DNA of 64,000 nt, from the NCBI GenBank assembly GCA_003313425.1, contig NHZP01000062.1, positions 210,735 to 274,734 of the forward strand, written 5' to 3'. This document shows, in pieces, positions 31,101 through 43,044 of this stretch. This DNA comes from Pseudopyrenochaeta lycopersici (lineage: Eukaryota > Ascomycota > Dothideomycetes > Pleosporales > Pseudopyrenochaetaceae). Below the pieces are notes generated by a model, which worked only from the letters and a program-made list of their open reading frames with translations, made no database searches and was not told the origin of the DNA. A program made the position numbers and the translations under genes. Positions within the stretch are counted from its first letter, which is position 1; every line of letters begins with the position of its first letter.

Positions 31101-34100
31101 AGGCCCACCATCAAGCAACAACAATGTAGAGCGTACTGCTCACGAGATCCTTGCCAATGAGTCGTTCTGTCAGGCCCTTACGGATAAGATCGAGGCCGCC
31201 CTAGGGCGGGTAAGCGAAAATTGGGAGACTTGGAGAGCTGTTTCATCTCTTGTGCAGCTAACGTTGCGAATGCTTAGCGTCAACAACTCTGAGCGAATCG
31301 CTGCAAAATGCCTAGAGCTGCTTCAAGAAGCTCGTCAGATATCGTTGAAATGGTTGAATCATCTCAAGGAAAGGTTTCCTACAGCTACAGATGACTCGCA
31401 GCGGAAGGAACTTTCTTCCAGGCTTACCGAGACCGGTCTCCTATGCACGAGTACATTCGATACTGACGGGGTGTGGTTAGGAGTTATCCTTTCTTCCCCC
31501 TCTGCAGTTTCAGTATTAATTCAGACTTCAATTGTGGTGCAGGAGAACAAGGATGTCACGTCTTCGGAGCATGAGTACCTCCATCACGCTATGCTGCAAT
31601 CATGGCGATTATTGCTCTTCCGAGCGTTTCCGGTGCTTGCCAGAAACATATCGTCCGACACTTTACAAGAAGGTCTGAACCAAGCCGTGGTGGCATCATG
31701 GGCAGACTTTCGCCCTACGAACCGCTGGAGCGTACTTGGAAATCCTTGGCACCACTGGATACATGTCAAATGTGACGCACTAGCTGTCCATTTCAATCTA
31801 CTTACAGCTGAGCTCTTGGTGAAAGGTTTGCCCCTGTCTCGGCTCCCGCAGCAATATATGGAACACCACTTGTATTCTTCGCTTTTTGACAAGACGCCGA
31901 TAGAGGTGAGGCCTCCCAATGAACCAGGCATGGAATTCTCTGCAAAACGCCCCTTTCATCCCGATTGGCGTTACATTCTCAGCTTCGGAATGGAAGGCTC
32001 GGATATGCTTATACTAGCCGCCCGAGATGAAATGAAGTTTGATCTTGTGCCCTCCCGCGTATTCAAGGATCGACTTCCTACAATGTTCGTTGATGACTAC
32101 TTCCACTGGTATGATTATAATACCGACGAAGTCGAATTTCGCCCGCGACATGATCCCTGGTCTACGATCAGTGGGCTGTGGCGTCTAAAGAGATGTGGAG
32201 CTAGTTGGCGCCTCGTGAATGGACATAAATCCCTAGTTGGGCCCGTCAGCAACACTGGCACCACGATATCAAAGATGTTTTCGCCCTTAGAGCTTCAGTC
32301 GCATATTCATATTTTGTTTGACGGTTCTTCGGTCGTCTCTATAGAGCTTCCTCGGCGACGACTAGGCTTCTGTTACTCTCCTGGCGAGTCCAAAATTCAC
32401 TCCCATCAGTATCAGGGAATGATCATCGATACCGATCAGCGAATTGGGACATTGTCTGGACTGGCCAATAAACTCATTTTGAAGCACGAGAGAGGAGTTG
32501 AAGATCGCTTAGCCCTAATACCAGAAGGTAGTGTGGAATATTCGACAACAATGACGGGCCATGTTTCCGTTTCTATTGAACTAGACACGGCCTGGACGAC
32601 CCACGCGTATCAAGTGGATGAAGTACTAGGCCGACTGATCGACAACGGAAGTCTGCAGAGCAAGCTCTTCCTTTGCTACCTCCACGCACTTACTTCTCAC
32701 TGTCTCCCGGATGCCCTGACTGGCCATACTGGGACTGAAGCCGCATTGTCGATCTTACGGTCAGGAGCAGTATCATCCTTTGATGTGCTTACGGCGCCCA
32801 ACACGGATATCCTCAAACGTATTGCTCACTTGACGCCAGGGCGAGAGTTCTACCCCGCCCATATGCAGGTCATGCAGCGAGTTCAATGGGACGAAAGTCT
32901 GTCATTCATGTCCCAGAACCCCGGTTTTTATACGGCGATAGACGAATTATTCTGCATAGCGCGGAAGACGGAACTACTACAGCCCAAGGATGTATATGTT
33001 GATCCTCCAAAGCTCGCTTTTGTGAAGCCCTATCTACTTCGGAGAGACATGATAAGGACATCAACTTTTCGCGTCGATGGCTTTGGCGCGGAGCACCATA
33101 CCCATGAATTTGATCGAGACTACGAAGTCAGAGCTAGAGTGGCCGACCCGCAACGAGGACCGCGCTGTTCTGTTGCCGCTGAAATGATTTTTCGAAACCA
33201 GCCTGCTCTCCACTCGTCCATTAACGCGTGTAACCTTCAAAGCTCCCTTCGAAATGACCACCTGCAAGATGCTACAGTTCTAGGTCCCAACAGACAATTG
33301 GAGCCACTTGCGCTGCGGTACGATGCTTCATGGCTCGCGAAGCCGTCTTCCTTCCTTCCAGATATGTGGTGCAACCTGCACATACTGCTTGCAACACCGC
33401 CTCGTCGTTTCAACAAGTTCGATCTGATGATCTGGCTGTCAACCGCTGCATTTGCAGAATTTGCGGACATGGGTGTCATCCAAGCTTTAGCAGCGTTTTA
33501 CAATTGTTGTGACCTAGCATCAATCGAGATTCCTTCAGTCGCCGGCTTTAACTTGGCAGAAGGAGATTCTCCTACTTTGTCCGCAATTCAGGATCTAGTA
33601 CAGATATATCAACCTTTCCAAACTTGCCCGGAGTATGATCTACCACAGCTGCTCGAAGAGCCGTATTGGCAATGGAACAACAGAAGAGAGAACGATCTTG
33701 AGATTAATCGGAGCAAGGCCGCCCAGGCCTTCGCATCCGCACTTCATGCCCAGTGGCCCTGTGCGGTACCGACAACACCATGCACTCAGTCTGCGGAGAC
33801 ATACTTAGACACTGCGAGCGCTATGTCTAAGGTTCGTCGCATGTTCAAAACCTGGTATGACAACCGTTGCTTCTTTCAATACCTTGAGAAAGTCTCATAT
33901 ACTCTGGCGCGACAGAGCGTCGTCTGCGTGGAGACCAAAGACAACCATGTCGTCAATGTTCAGGGCCATTCTGGAGGGATTAACAGCTCCTCTTTTTACG
34001 GCATCAATGATGTTTTCAATCTAGAAGCGCCGGTCTTGTCTTCTTGTAAGTTCACTCGAGCACAGTATGCTGTCGGCACCCGGGATGCGCTTTTCTCTCT

Positions 34101-37100
34101 TCTAGCTCTACAAGTGAAGTGACACGCTTCACCGGGCTGTCATCGCTATCCTATCACATATGTCATACTAACATTGCGCCCAGCACTGAGCTCTACTGAC
34201 TTGTGCTGGCCGGTGCCGCCGACGCCCCTCCAGATTCCCATAGAGCAGCAAACCATAGATGAACGTAGCAACCAAGCCAAAAGTCGGCTCACTTCGCTAT
34301 GTCGAAAGCTAAGAATCGGTACCGAGTCTTCGCGCGAGAAGGACTACATCTTAGATCTACGAGACAGCTGTGATTCGCTTGCACTACAGGAAGCGAAATT
34401 CCAAGTTCGTGCTGATATATCGAACCGCAAGCTCGTCATGCTCCTGGAGACATACCTAGGTGATTGTCGACGATTTTTTGAGGATATGAACTCCCTTCTA
34501 TGGAAACTTGTTCAATCTGGCGATGAGATTGCGGCTCAGATAGGCCAATCGCCTCGCATCTCCCCAACGTTCTGGCTTCGTCAATTAAACCGAGCCCGCT
34601 TCGATTCCCTGACTCAGGACTGGAAAGCAGTAGTCATTAAATACGGTCTTGCCGTCACCGAGCTTCACCGCGCCCGGAGACTTGTGGCGCTCTCTTCTCA
34701 CCCACATGAACTTGCAGAAGAGTTGTGCAATCGCGGACATCAGAATTGGTCACCAATGGACTTTCCTGAGACGTTACTGCTCGAAGCTGAAAGCGGTCTC
34801 TTGGTTCGCGAAGTGCAGGAAGAGATTGCGAAACAAATGAGATGCCCACCGAACGACGCAAACTCTGTCATGCAACTCAACATGGGAGAGGGCAAGTCCT
34901 CCGTCATTGTTCCGATCATTGCGGCATTCCTGGCTCAAGGCGAATTGTAAGTGATCGCATCCGCATTCGGTATCCTTAAGCATACTAACTGTTCGCGAAC
35001 ACAGACTGGTCAGAGTCATTGTTGCGAAGCCGCAGTCACGACAGATGTTCCAAATGCTGGTCTCCAAGCTCGGCGGGCTGTTGAATCGACGAATTTACCA
35101 TATGCCGTTTTCAAGGGCCCTGACACTCAGCGCCTCTCAAGCTAATATTGTCGGCGAGATCTACCAGGAATGCATTACCAATCGCGGCATTATGCTCGTC
35201 CAACCGGAGCACATCTTATCCTTCAAGCTTATGGGCATCGAATGCCTCCTCAATGGGCAGCCTGACGTAGGACGGTCATTGCTGCGAACGCAGCAATTCT
35301 TTGATAACAAGTCTCGAGATATTGTGGATGAGAGTGATGAGAATTTTAGTGTTAAGTTTGAGCTGGTTTATACCATAGGTGAGTATAATGGACGGCCGAT
35401 ACCAGCACCTCTTGCTGCGCCTACCTGGAAAGACTCGTCAGGATTGGCTTGCCAAGATCTGGTGTCTCATATTTACAACACTACGAGTTTTCATGCTGAC
35501 CCTATCTTCAGGTACCCAGAGACCAATAGAGCTCAGCCCAGAAAGGTGGACCATAATCCACTCCGTTCTGGAATTGGTAATTCGATACGCCGCTGACGTC
35601 AAGAAAACGTTTCCCTCTTCGGTCGAGTTCGATAATCGTTGGGGGTCAAGATATCCGCGTACGCGCATTCTCCGAAGCGATGCAGAAGATAAGCTACTAG
35701 ACCTGATCTCAGAACATATATGTAAGGTCGGCGTCTCGGGCCTTCTTTCCGTAGCGCGGCAACCTTCCGCGATAAAGCAGGCGGTCCTACGCTATATCCG
35801 AAAGTCCGATCTCGCCCCTGGGGACGTCAATGAAGTCGAAAAGGGGGCTTTCTGGACGGAGACTACTAAAGGGCCACTACTCCTCTTGCGAGGTCTCATC
35901 GCAGGCGGGGTGCTAAGCTTTGCCCTAAAGTCTAAGCGATGGAGGGTAAATTATGGCATCGATCCCAGCCGTACACCAAAAACACAGTTAGCTGTGCCAT
36001 ACCGCTCGAAAGACAGTCCCTCTCCCCGATCCGAATTCAGTCACCCGGACGTGGTCATTAGTCTCACATCGTTCACCTATTACTATGGCGGTCTGGATGA
36101 TCAGGATCTCTTTGACACATTTGCACACCTGGAGAAATCAGATCAAGCAGACGTTGAGTATCAAGAATGGGTCCGCTCGGCAGGAGCTCTTCCTGAGCCT
36201 TTCCGGCATCTCACTGGAGTCAATATCAAAGACCGTCATCAGTGCACCACGGAGATATTCCCATTGCTTCGTTTTTCCAAAGGCGCTATTGATTACTTCC
36301 TCTCTCACACTGTTTTTCCCAAGGCGATGAAGGAATTCCCACACAAGCTCTCTGCCTCCGGCTGGGACCTTGGTGCCATCAAATCCCATCCTACGACCGG
36401 TTTCAGTGGCACGAACGACTCACGTCAGGTACTTCCGCTTAGCGTCCATTATCTTGATTCCGAAAAGCAGAAACATACCAATGCCTTGGTGTTGGCTTAC
36501 CTACTGCAAGATGAGAACTCTATTAATCTACTACCGCCGCAGACAGATGCAGAACACCTGCTGAAGATTGTCAACACAATGGAACCGCCGACTCGGGTCA
36601 TCCTCGATGCTGGTGCACAAATATTGGAGCTCAGTAACATTCAAGTGGCAGAAACGTGGCTTCGCATAAGCAACTCCAACGACATAAAGGCCAAAGCAGT
36701 CATCTTCTTCAACGACAACGAAGAGCTCTCGGTTCTTGATCACAATGGCCGCGTCGAGCTACTGCAAACATCGCCATTTGCGAAGCATTTGGATGAATGC
36801 CTTGTATATCTCGATCAGGCCCATACCCGAGGGACGGATTTGAAGATGCCCAAGCACTACCGAGCTGCTGTAACTTTAGGTGCAAATTTGACAAAGGATA
36901 CGCTAGTGCAAGCATGTATGCGAATGCGAAAGCTGGGGAAAGGCCAATCAGTTATTTTTTGCATACCGGAAGAAATACAGACCAAGGTTCTGGAGCGCAC
37001 CTCAAAGCCACGCAATACAGAGATAGAAGTTTCCGACGTCCTGATATGGGCGATCACAGAGACGTGGGCAGAAATGCGTCGGAGTATACCTTTGTGGGCT

Positions 37101-38183
37101 ACTCAGGGTCGCCGCTACGAGGATCATAAGGATTACCTGAATGGAGCGGAAACGACTGTAGAGCAGGCGAAGGAGTTCCTTGAAAAGGAAGCTCAGAGCC
37201 TTGAAGATCGCTATCGACCTCGTCTGCGCAAGCGTTTTGATGCAGCCAAGGACTGGGACACCACCAACAGGAACATCTGGGAGATCCTTAAACGGTGTCG
37301 CGACTTTGAGGCAACGTCCTTCGATACGGCAATGCTTCAAGAAGAGCAAGAAAGAGAACTCTCTCCAGAGATCGAGGAGGAGCGCGAAGTTCAGAGACCT
37401 GCACCTATGGAAGCCGAGCAGCATAAATTACACCCCGACCTTGTTCGGCTAGTAGACACTGGCATATTCCCGGCAAGATCAGATGCATTCTTACCCGCGT
37501 TTCAGGCTCTGAAATCGACGAGTGCTGCGAAACGATTTGATCTTGTGCAATTTCCGAATGACCTTCTCGTCACAGCGGACTTCATGCGCACTGTCAGACG
37601 CCCGGGAGGAGTTACGTCGGAATCGTATGTCTCGGACTCATATCTCAGACCTGTGCAATGGATTCTCTCAGTCATGAAGAGAGATAAACCCTCCGCTTCT
37701 CGCCGTTTGGTTATCCTTAGCCCCTTAGAAGCTGAACAACTCCTTCCAACAATCCAGAAGTCAAACATAGTGACGCTGCACCTCTACGCGCCGCGTCCCA
37801 CTCAGGGCTACAACCCACTCGATACGCTTGACCTCTATTGTGTCGGCCGTGGGTTCTCCGCATCCAGTCCAAGCATCAGCCGAAGCCAGATCGTTCAGCT
37901 CAACCTCTTCGCAGGCCAACTTTACTTCGAGTCCTACACAGAGTACGTCGAGCTGTGCAGATGCTTGGGTCTGGCGTGGGAGGCCCCGAAGGAGGGAGAG
38001 GAGCTGCAGGCTGATGGGTTTATCGTACCGCCCGCTGGTGTTTGGGGCTTGAACAAGAGTCCTGTGGGGTTCCTAAGGGAGTATGTGAAGATGAGACGGG
38101 AGGGTGAGGGCATGGAGAAGACGCATTTAGGTAGAGTGCTTGAGGGCGGCTTGTTGGAGGAGCGCGAGTTCAAACCTGAGTAG
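28137..38183 (+). CDS. Giant DUF6606-DUF3638-DUF3645 protein (about 3143 aa)
   Basis: Six exons: 28137-28315, 28500-29203, 29372-about 34118, about 34191-34946, 35005-35378 and 35512-38183. All have GT-AG introns; the third junction is least certain, though the summed length is a multiple of three. The start MPSLSLEATLYLFHHIVLPP is typical of the DUF6606 N-terminus. The DUF3638 core has QLNMGEGKSSVIVP (near residue 2109), VRVIVAKPQSRQMFQMLVSKL, and VDESDE (near 2237). The DUF3645 region follows with TRGTDLKMP (near 2692) and QACMRMRKLGKGQ (near 2719). These motifs look like Walker A, Walker B and motifs V/VI of SecA-like superfamily 2 ATPases. Database entries often label the family ubiquitinyl hydrolase, but I see no reason for this in the sequence. 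Length and intact frame suggest a functional gene, the least repeat-like part of the window. Confidence 0.9.
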
Positions 38184-38714
38184 GTTGGGTGTGCTTTTTT
38201 GGCTTTAGATTTGGTGTTTCATCTGGTCGTGTCGTTTATGGAGTTCGTTTCCTGAAGCTTGTCTTGACTACCTCCCCGCCCACGTCCGTTACTGATGACT
38301 CCATCTTTATACTTCTCTCTAAGCCGGGTGTGTCGCGATTTATAATTGATGTTGGATTAGAAATGTAGCGGCTTTGAAATCAAGGATTTTAGTGAATTTT
38401 GAGGCGCTCAGGCATCAGCCCATCACATGTAGTTTTGTCAGATTGTCAGAAACAAGGTGCGTGCCCCGAAAGAGTATGCTGTCAGATCTACAGCACAGCC
38501 GCGAGGGTACGCGATACTGTATTGTAGTACAAAGCTCGGGTGTAACCACTTGGCGCACACACACTCCATAAAAAGAGAAAAATAGGGAACAAGAATCAAG
38601 ACAATCAATTCTCATCCATACACTCTGACCAAAAACATGCATTAAATTCTGACAAGTTTACTAATGTTTAGTCTCACTGGGACTTAGTGGCAGCCTATAT
38701 AATTACCGATATTT
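38184..38714. other. 3' flank of the DUF3638 gene
   Basis: No gene is supported. The stretch should contain the polyadenylation region of the giant gene and the lost 5' end of the NLR pseudogene. Confidence 0.45.
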
Positions 38715-40493
38715 ACAGCTGGCGATAAAGCATCTCTCGAGCAGCTAGTACATGAGATTACTAGCATTCCGCTTGAGGCATTGGAGAATTTTCCCTTAGA
38801 CAAATATACTAAATCCGAGCGAATGGGGTGGGCTAGGGATGCAGAACAACCGAAGAAGAAGACAATGTATACTGCCTTCTTGGAATTATCGATGTCTCTA
38901 TGCCTACGTCCTATGGCGAAGGAAAGGAAAAAGCATTGAGAAGACTACAAAGTGAAGTGGGCGCACCCAGTAGCGCACCATCTATCGTTCCGTTTTCCCA
39001 GAACGACTTTTTCGTGGGTCGGGAGTCACAACTCGCTGAAGTAGAAGCAAAGCTTTTCGGAGACAAGCACACTCCAACAATAGCGATACTAGGACCTGGA
39101 GGAACAGGCAAATCACAGCTAGCGCTCGACCTTGCGTACAGAACAAGACAAAAGAACAAGGGCTGCTCGGTCTTCTGGATTGATGCAAGCGACATAGACA
39201 GTCTCTATCAATCGTATGCAAGTATTGCCCAAAAGCTCGACGTTTCTGGTAGGGACGATGAGAAGGCCGATATTAAGTAGCTAGTGAAACTTGATCTAAC
39301 TAGAAAGGGTGTGATGTAGTGGTTGTTAATTTTTGATAACACGGAGGACATAAATCTAGGGTCTGCCGCGTCGTCCGCAGCACGAGCTGCCAGCTTGATC
39401 GATTACCTACCACAGTCTGAACTAGGCGCTATCTTCATCACAACAGCCAACAGCGGCATAGCCAAGAGGCTAGCATCACAAGACATTGTAGAGGTAGGAG
39501 AAATGACACCAGATACGGCCCAAAGAATGCTGGAAAACTATTTAAACACCCCGGTTTTAAGAGGCGAGCAGCGAGAGGCAAAGCTTTTGCTGCAAGAGTT
39601 ATCATATCTTCCCCTAGCCATTGTCCAAGCAGCAGCCTATATCAATACTAGGAACATCACGCTGCAGAACTACCGATCACAATTGCTTAAGCAAACTGAG
39701 GAAGCTCTCGAGCGCAGCAACGAATTATCGGAGGGCAAGCTACAATAATATAGAACAAAAGGTCCTGTAGCTATCACACTGCTCATCTCCATGGACCAGA
39801 TCCGCTGTGAGAATCCGCTGGCAGCAGACTATCTACTCCTTGCAGCCTGCCTGTACCGAAAAGACATCCCGCTCGATCTTCTGGAAGCATCCTCACCCCG
39901 TGAAAGGGAGGATGCGATAAAGATTGTCAACAGCTACGCGCTGATTACCAGGCGACCTGCCGAATCCGCACTTAATCTCCACCAGCTAGTACATCGTGCT
40001 CTATGGAGGTGGCTACAGAAGCAGGAGAGGCTGGGTCAATGGACTCAACATGCTATCACACGGCTACTTAGGGTGTTCTCTAACCATGAGCACGGTAATA
40101 GAAGCAAATGGAGACGATCACTTCCCCATGCTAAGTACGCTCTGTCCCATAGCCTCCTTGAAAAAGACGGCGTGGATAGGATGACCCTGGCATGAAAATG
40201 CGCCTTGACACTACATAGTGACGGACGGTACAACGAAGTCAGAAGAGCTGTTTAAGCAAGTGATGGAGACGAGAAAGAGGGTGCTCGGGGAGGAGCATCC
40301 CGACACGCTGGCCAGCATGGCCAACCTGGCACAGACGTGGAAGTCCCAAAACCGGAATGAAGAAGCTATCTTATTGATGGAAAAGTGCTTCGAGCTACAG
40401 CAGCGGGTCCTTGGCCGCCACCATCCTGACACAAAGACTTCGCTCAAAGCTCTAAACAGGTGGCAAACGGAAAATTCAAAGAGAGGAGTGTAA
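38715..40493 (+). pseudogene. HET-NB-ARC-TPR (fungal NLR-like) pseudogene
   Basis: From 38715 a HET-domain C-terminus is readable (SIPLEALENFPLDKYTKSERM, then after a frameshift EEEDNVYCLLGIIDVSMPTS). An NB-ARC domain follows with FVGRESQL, the P-loop GPGGTGKSQLALDLA near 39092, LLIFDNTED near 39325 and YLPLAIVQAAAYI near 39610. A winged-helix-like part and a TPR region end with two kinesin-light-chain-type repeats (RKRVLGEEHPDTL; QRVLGRHHPDT). In one frame there are TAG stops at about 39278 and 39317, TAA near 39746 and TGA at 40193. All can be read as CAG, CAA or TGG changed by C-to-T or G-to-A. Frameshifts near 38855 and 40235 add to this. The HET N-terminus is missing. Intact members act as incompatibility/immune receptors. 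Confidence 0.88.
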
Positions 40494-41230
40494 TGCTGCC
40501 TTTATTTTGTAGAATATAAAGCTAATGCATATGTAGAATAGGTTAAGCTGCGTAAGCATGCTTACGAGTAATATTTAACGAGTAACTTACCACAAAATTT
40601 CGCCACCACAGACGGGGAGAACGGCCAACCCGCACCGGCCATCAGGCTACAGTATTGCGGAAAAGAGTGTACGGGAGCGAAGACAGCCGACCATCGTCTG
40701 CGCCTGACGGAGTAATCGTCGCCACGTAATGCCATATAGGCTAACATCATAACTCTCTGCTGCGCGCCTAGTGCCTTGCGAAAATTGTTTTCATCATCAT
40801 GTCCACCACTTGCATTTGTTGCTGAGGTCCCCTTCATAGTCCCTTGCCACGCCTTGCCATGATCATCCTCGCGTGTTGTCGTGCCTGTCGTTATGCTCCG
40901 CCGCCGCCAACGCTGTGCCCATGGTATAGCCGCAGATAGCAGAAGCGGTCGTCACCCATCGAGGTTGGTTGGCGAGAGTAGTAAGCTAAGAGGACATCGT
41001 CGAGGCATAAGCGGAGCGGGTAGTGGAAGAAGCTACGGTGATTCGAAGCTCGGAAATCCTGCGTCGACATTAGCGAAGGATCAGACTCAAAAGAGCGAGA
41101 TGAAGGTCGCGGAGGGCCGAAGCGCGATTAGCAGACAATCCAGCCTTCCCATATCGACTCGCGGGCCGGGATTTGGACAAATCTGCAGTGCCTCGTTCTG
41201 TCCGATGCCAGGTAAACGAAACGCCTAGTG
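40494..41230. other. Gap between NLR pseudogene and MYND gene
   Basis: ORFs on both strands (for example 40562-40837 minus and 40881-41228 plus) show no domain, biased composition or splice support. I see nothing convincing here. Confidence 0.4.
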
Positions 41231-41318
41231 TTCAAGAGACATCGAGATTAGCTTCATGCAAGCCTGACACGTAGACAGTCTCTCAATCAATTGAATAGGA
41301 CATAGTGATGTGACTTAC

Positions 41319-42391
41319 GGATTTGGGACATTGAACCCGGTCCGCGGGTGGCCAAAGGGTAGTAGTAAGCCATCATTCCTGAATTTCCGCTTGGCGAGGC
41401 GCATGGACGGATATGCACCTTTGAAATACCACCTGTATCTGTAATCGGCTCTCTCAGGAGACATCACCACGGCTGCTCGAATCTTTTGAGCAGATTGCTC
41501 GGTCAGTCCAGTGGGAACCTCGAGGAACGCTACGATCTGAGGCCACTGGTCTGCCCGAAGGGCAATGGACAAAATCCTGTCTTGAGAGAATGACCAGGTC
41601 TTCCTGACCATGCCGTTGTGAGTGACTTGAGTAGTATGAGTGCAACTGTTTCGCAGCAGGTTCCCGACTTTGTCCTGCAGCGAAGAAAGCAAACTGCGGG
41701 GGACAAAAGCGGAGTACCACACATGAATGAGAGCTTCGGCGACAGGTGCATATGAAGCAGGGCCCGAAAATATATCATCTAGAGAAGCGAAGACCAGAAG
41801 AAGTGTTATTGTATTACGTGCAACAACGTCAAACTCCCAATCGTTGACTGTCACATCAACTTGTTGGCTGAAAGACTCCGGTAGACTACGCATTGTCTTG
41901 ATCACATTCCTGAGATCACCGGAGGCTGCACTGAGTTAGACTCATATGGTCAAGAGTTTTCTATAGTGGGCTTACCAGCAAACAACAATGCGATCCCTTT
42001 ATCGTATGTCTGACCCTCGTTCTGAACAATGTCGATAGCTGGTGTGTTCCCCCAAAGATACTTGTTAGATCCAAAGGGATTGTGTAAATTTTGGGAAGCT
42101 TCACCAGTCGCCCATGTTGGAGTTCGATTGGTACGGTCCCATGCGGAGACCCAGCTCGTCTTGTTGAGAGGACTTCTGCATTCTACCTTGTGGCTGCTCC
42201 AGTGCAACTTCTGGCAAGCTGGTCCACAGTACTCCGTAGGTGTCAGGATTGGAAATTGCTTCATATGGTGGCTTCGTGATACTCACTGAGACAAGCTTGC
42301 AATTCTTGCAGGCAAACATGCCTTCCGATTTGCAGGATTCGTCGAGGGTCTGATTTGCACATAGTAATGATACGTTAGAATTATTGTTCAT
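41319..42391 (-). CDS. MYND zinc-finger / DUF4470 protein, 3' end missing
   Basis: Exon 1 is 42391-42287, exon 2 42231-41976 and exon 3 41925-41319. Introns 42232-42286 and 41926-41975 have GT-AG ends and matching phases. The MYND finger spans the first intron (ESCKSEGMFACKNC, then YCGPACQKLHWSSHKVEC). The DUF4470 region follows: NTPAIDIVQNEGQTYDKGIA, LLFAASGDLRNVIKTMRSLP and NDWEFDVVARNTITLLLV. Exon 3 ends at a clear GTAAGT donor after FNVPNP, but no continuation is recognisable downstream to 40500. The gene is therefore probably truncated by rearrangement. MYND fingers bind proline-rich peptides; the role of DUF4470 is unknown. Confidence 0.78.
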
Positions 42392-42837
42392 TGCTGTTAA
42401 TGCGAAGTAATGGAAGGTTATTTGAGATGTATCAGCAGACTTTCCTTTTACTGGCTCTGTAGGAAGTTGAGAGGAGAGAGAGAAAGAGTTGCGCTGTCAT
42501 GGTGCTCACTGGAGATTACGTCTGTCCGCCCAGCAATGTTCAAGGCAAGGAATGCTCGATTGCAGCTGTTGCCGTAGCGTTTTCCACGTTCCAATGAAGC
42601 GGAGGTTCAATGAGGCACAGCAAGGTTGAGGAGGCGAGTGGGGCCGCCCGTGCACGAGTGTGGAACAATGTGCCAGCATCCACGGCTGATTCGCAGAGAC
42701 GTTAATAGAATGCACGCATAACCATACAGTCGTTAGCGAAACTTTGACTGAGCAGGCCTGCCACCAAGGGCCAACCCTTGCTGCGTCGGTCGCTGACCAG
42801 TAATCTGGATTTAACCCTTGCATGCGTCGCTGATCAT
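42392..42837. other. Gap between MYND gene and hAT-F
   Basis: Promoter side of the leftward MYND gene. The minus-strand ORF 42506-42823 has no domain and is probably chance. Confidence 0.4.
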
Positions 42838-43044
42838 CAGGGTTGCCATGTATTGAATGATTTGAATAGTAGGCCTATATTCAATACATATACATATTCA
42901 GCTGTCGCTATTCAATTCATAATCATATTCATGAATTACATTAGTAAGCAGCTATCACCAGTCTTGGCAAGGTATTGAAGTTCGAGAGTTTACCTAATAG
43001 GTGATATGGCCTAGATTTGAGGCTGTAGAGTTCTGCCAAAAGTT

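Noticed and set aside
40881..41228. 115-codon plus-strand ORF near the MYND gene
   Set aside because: Arg/Ser/Gly-rich without a domain; the opposite strand is the expected but unrecognisable 3' region of the MYND gene.
42506..42823. 105-codon minus-strand ORF left of hAT-F
   Set aside because: No domain and no supporting splice sites; probably chance.
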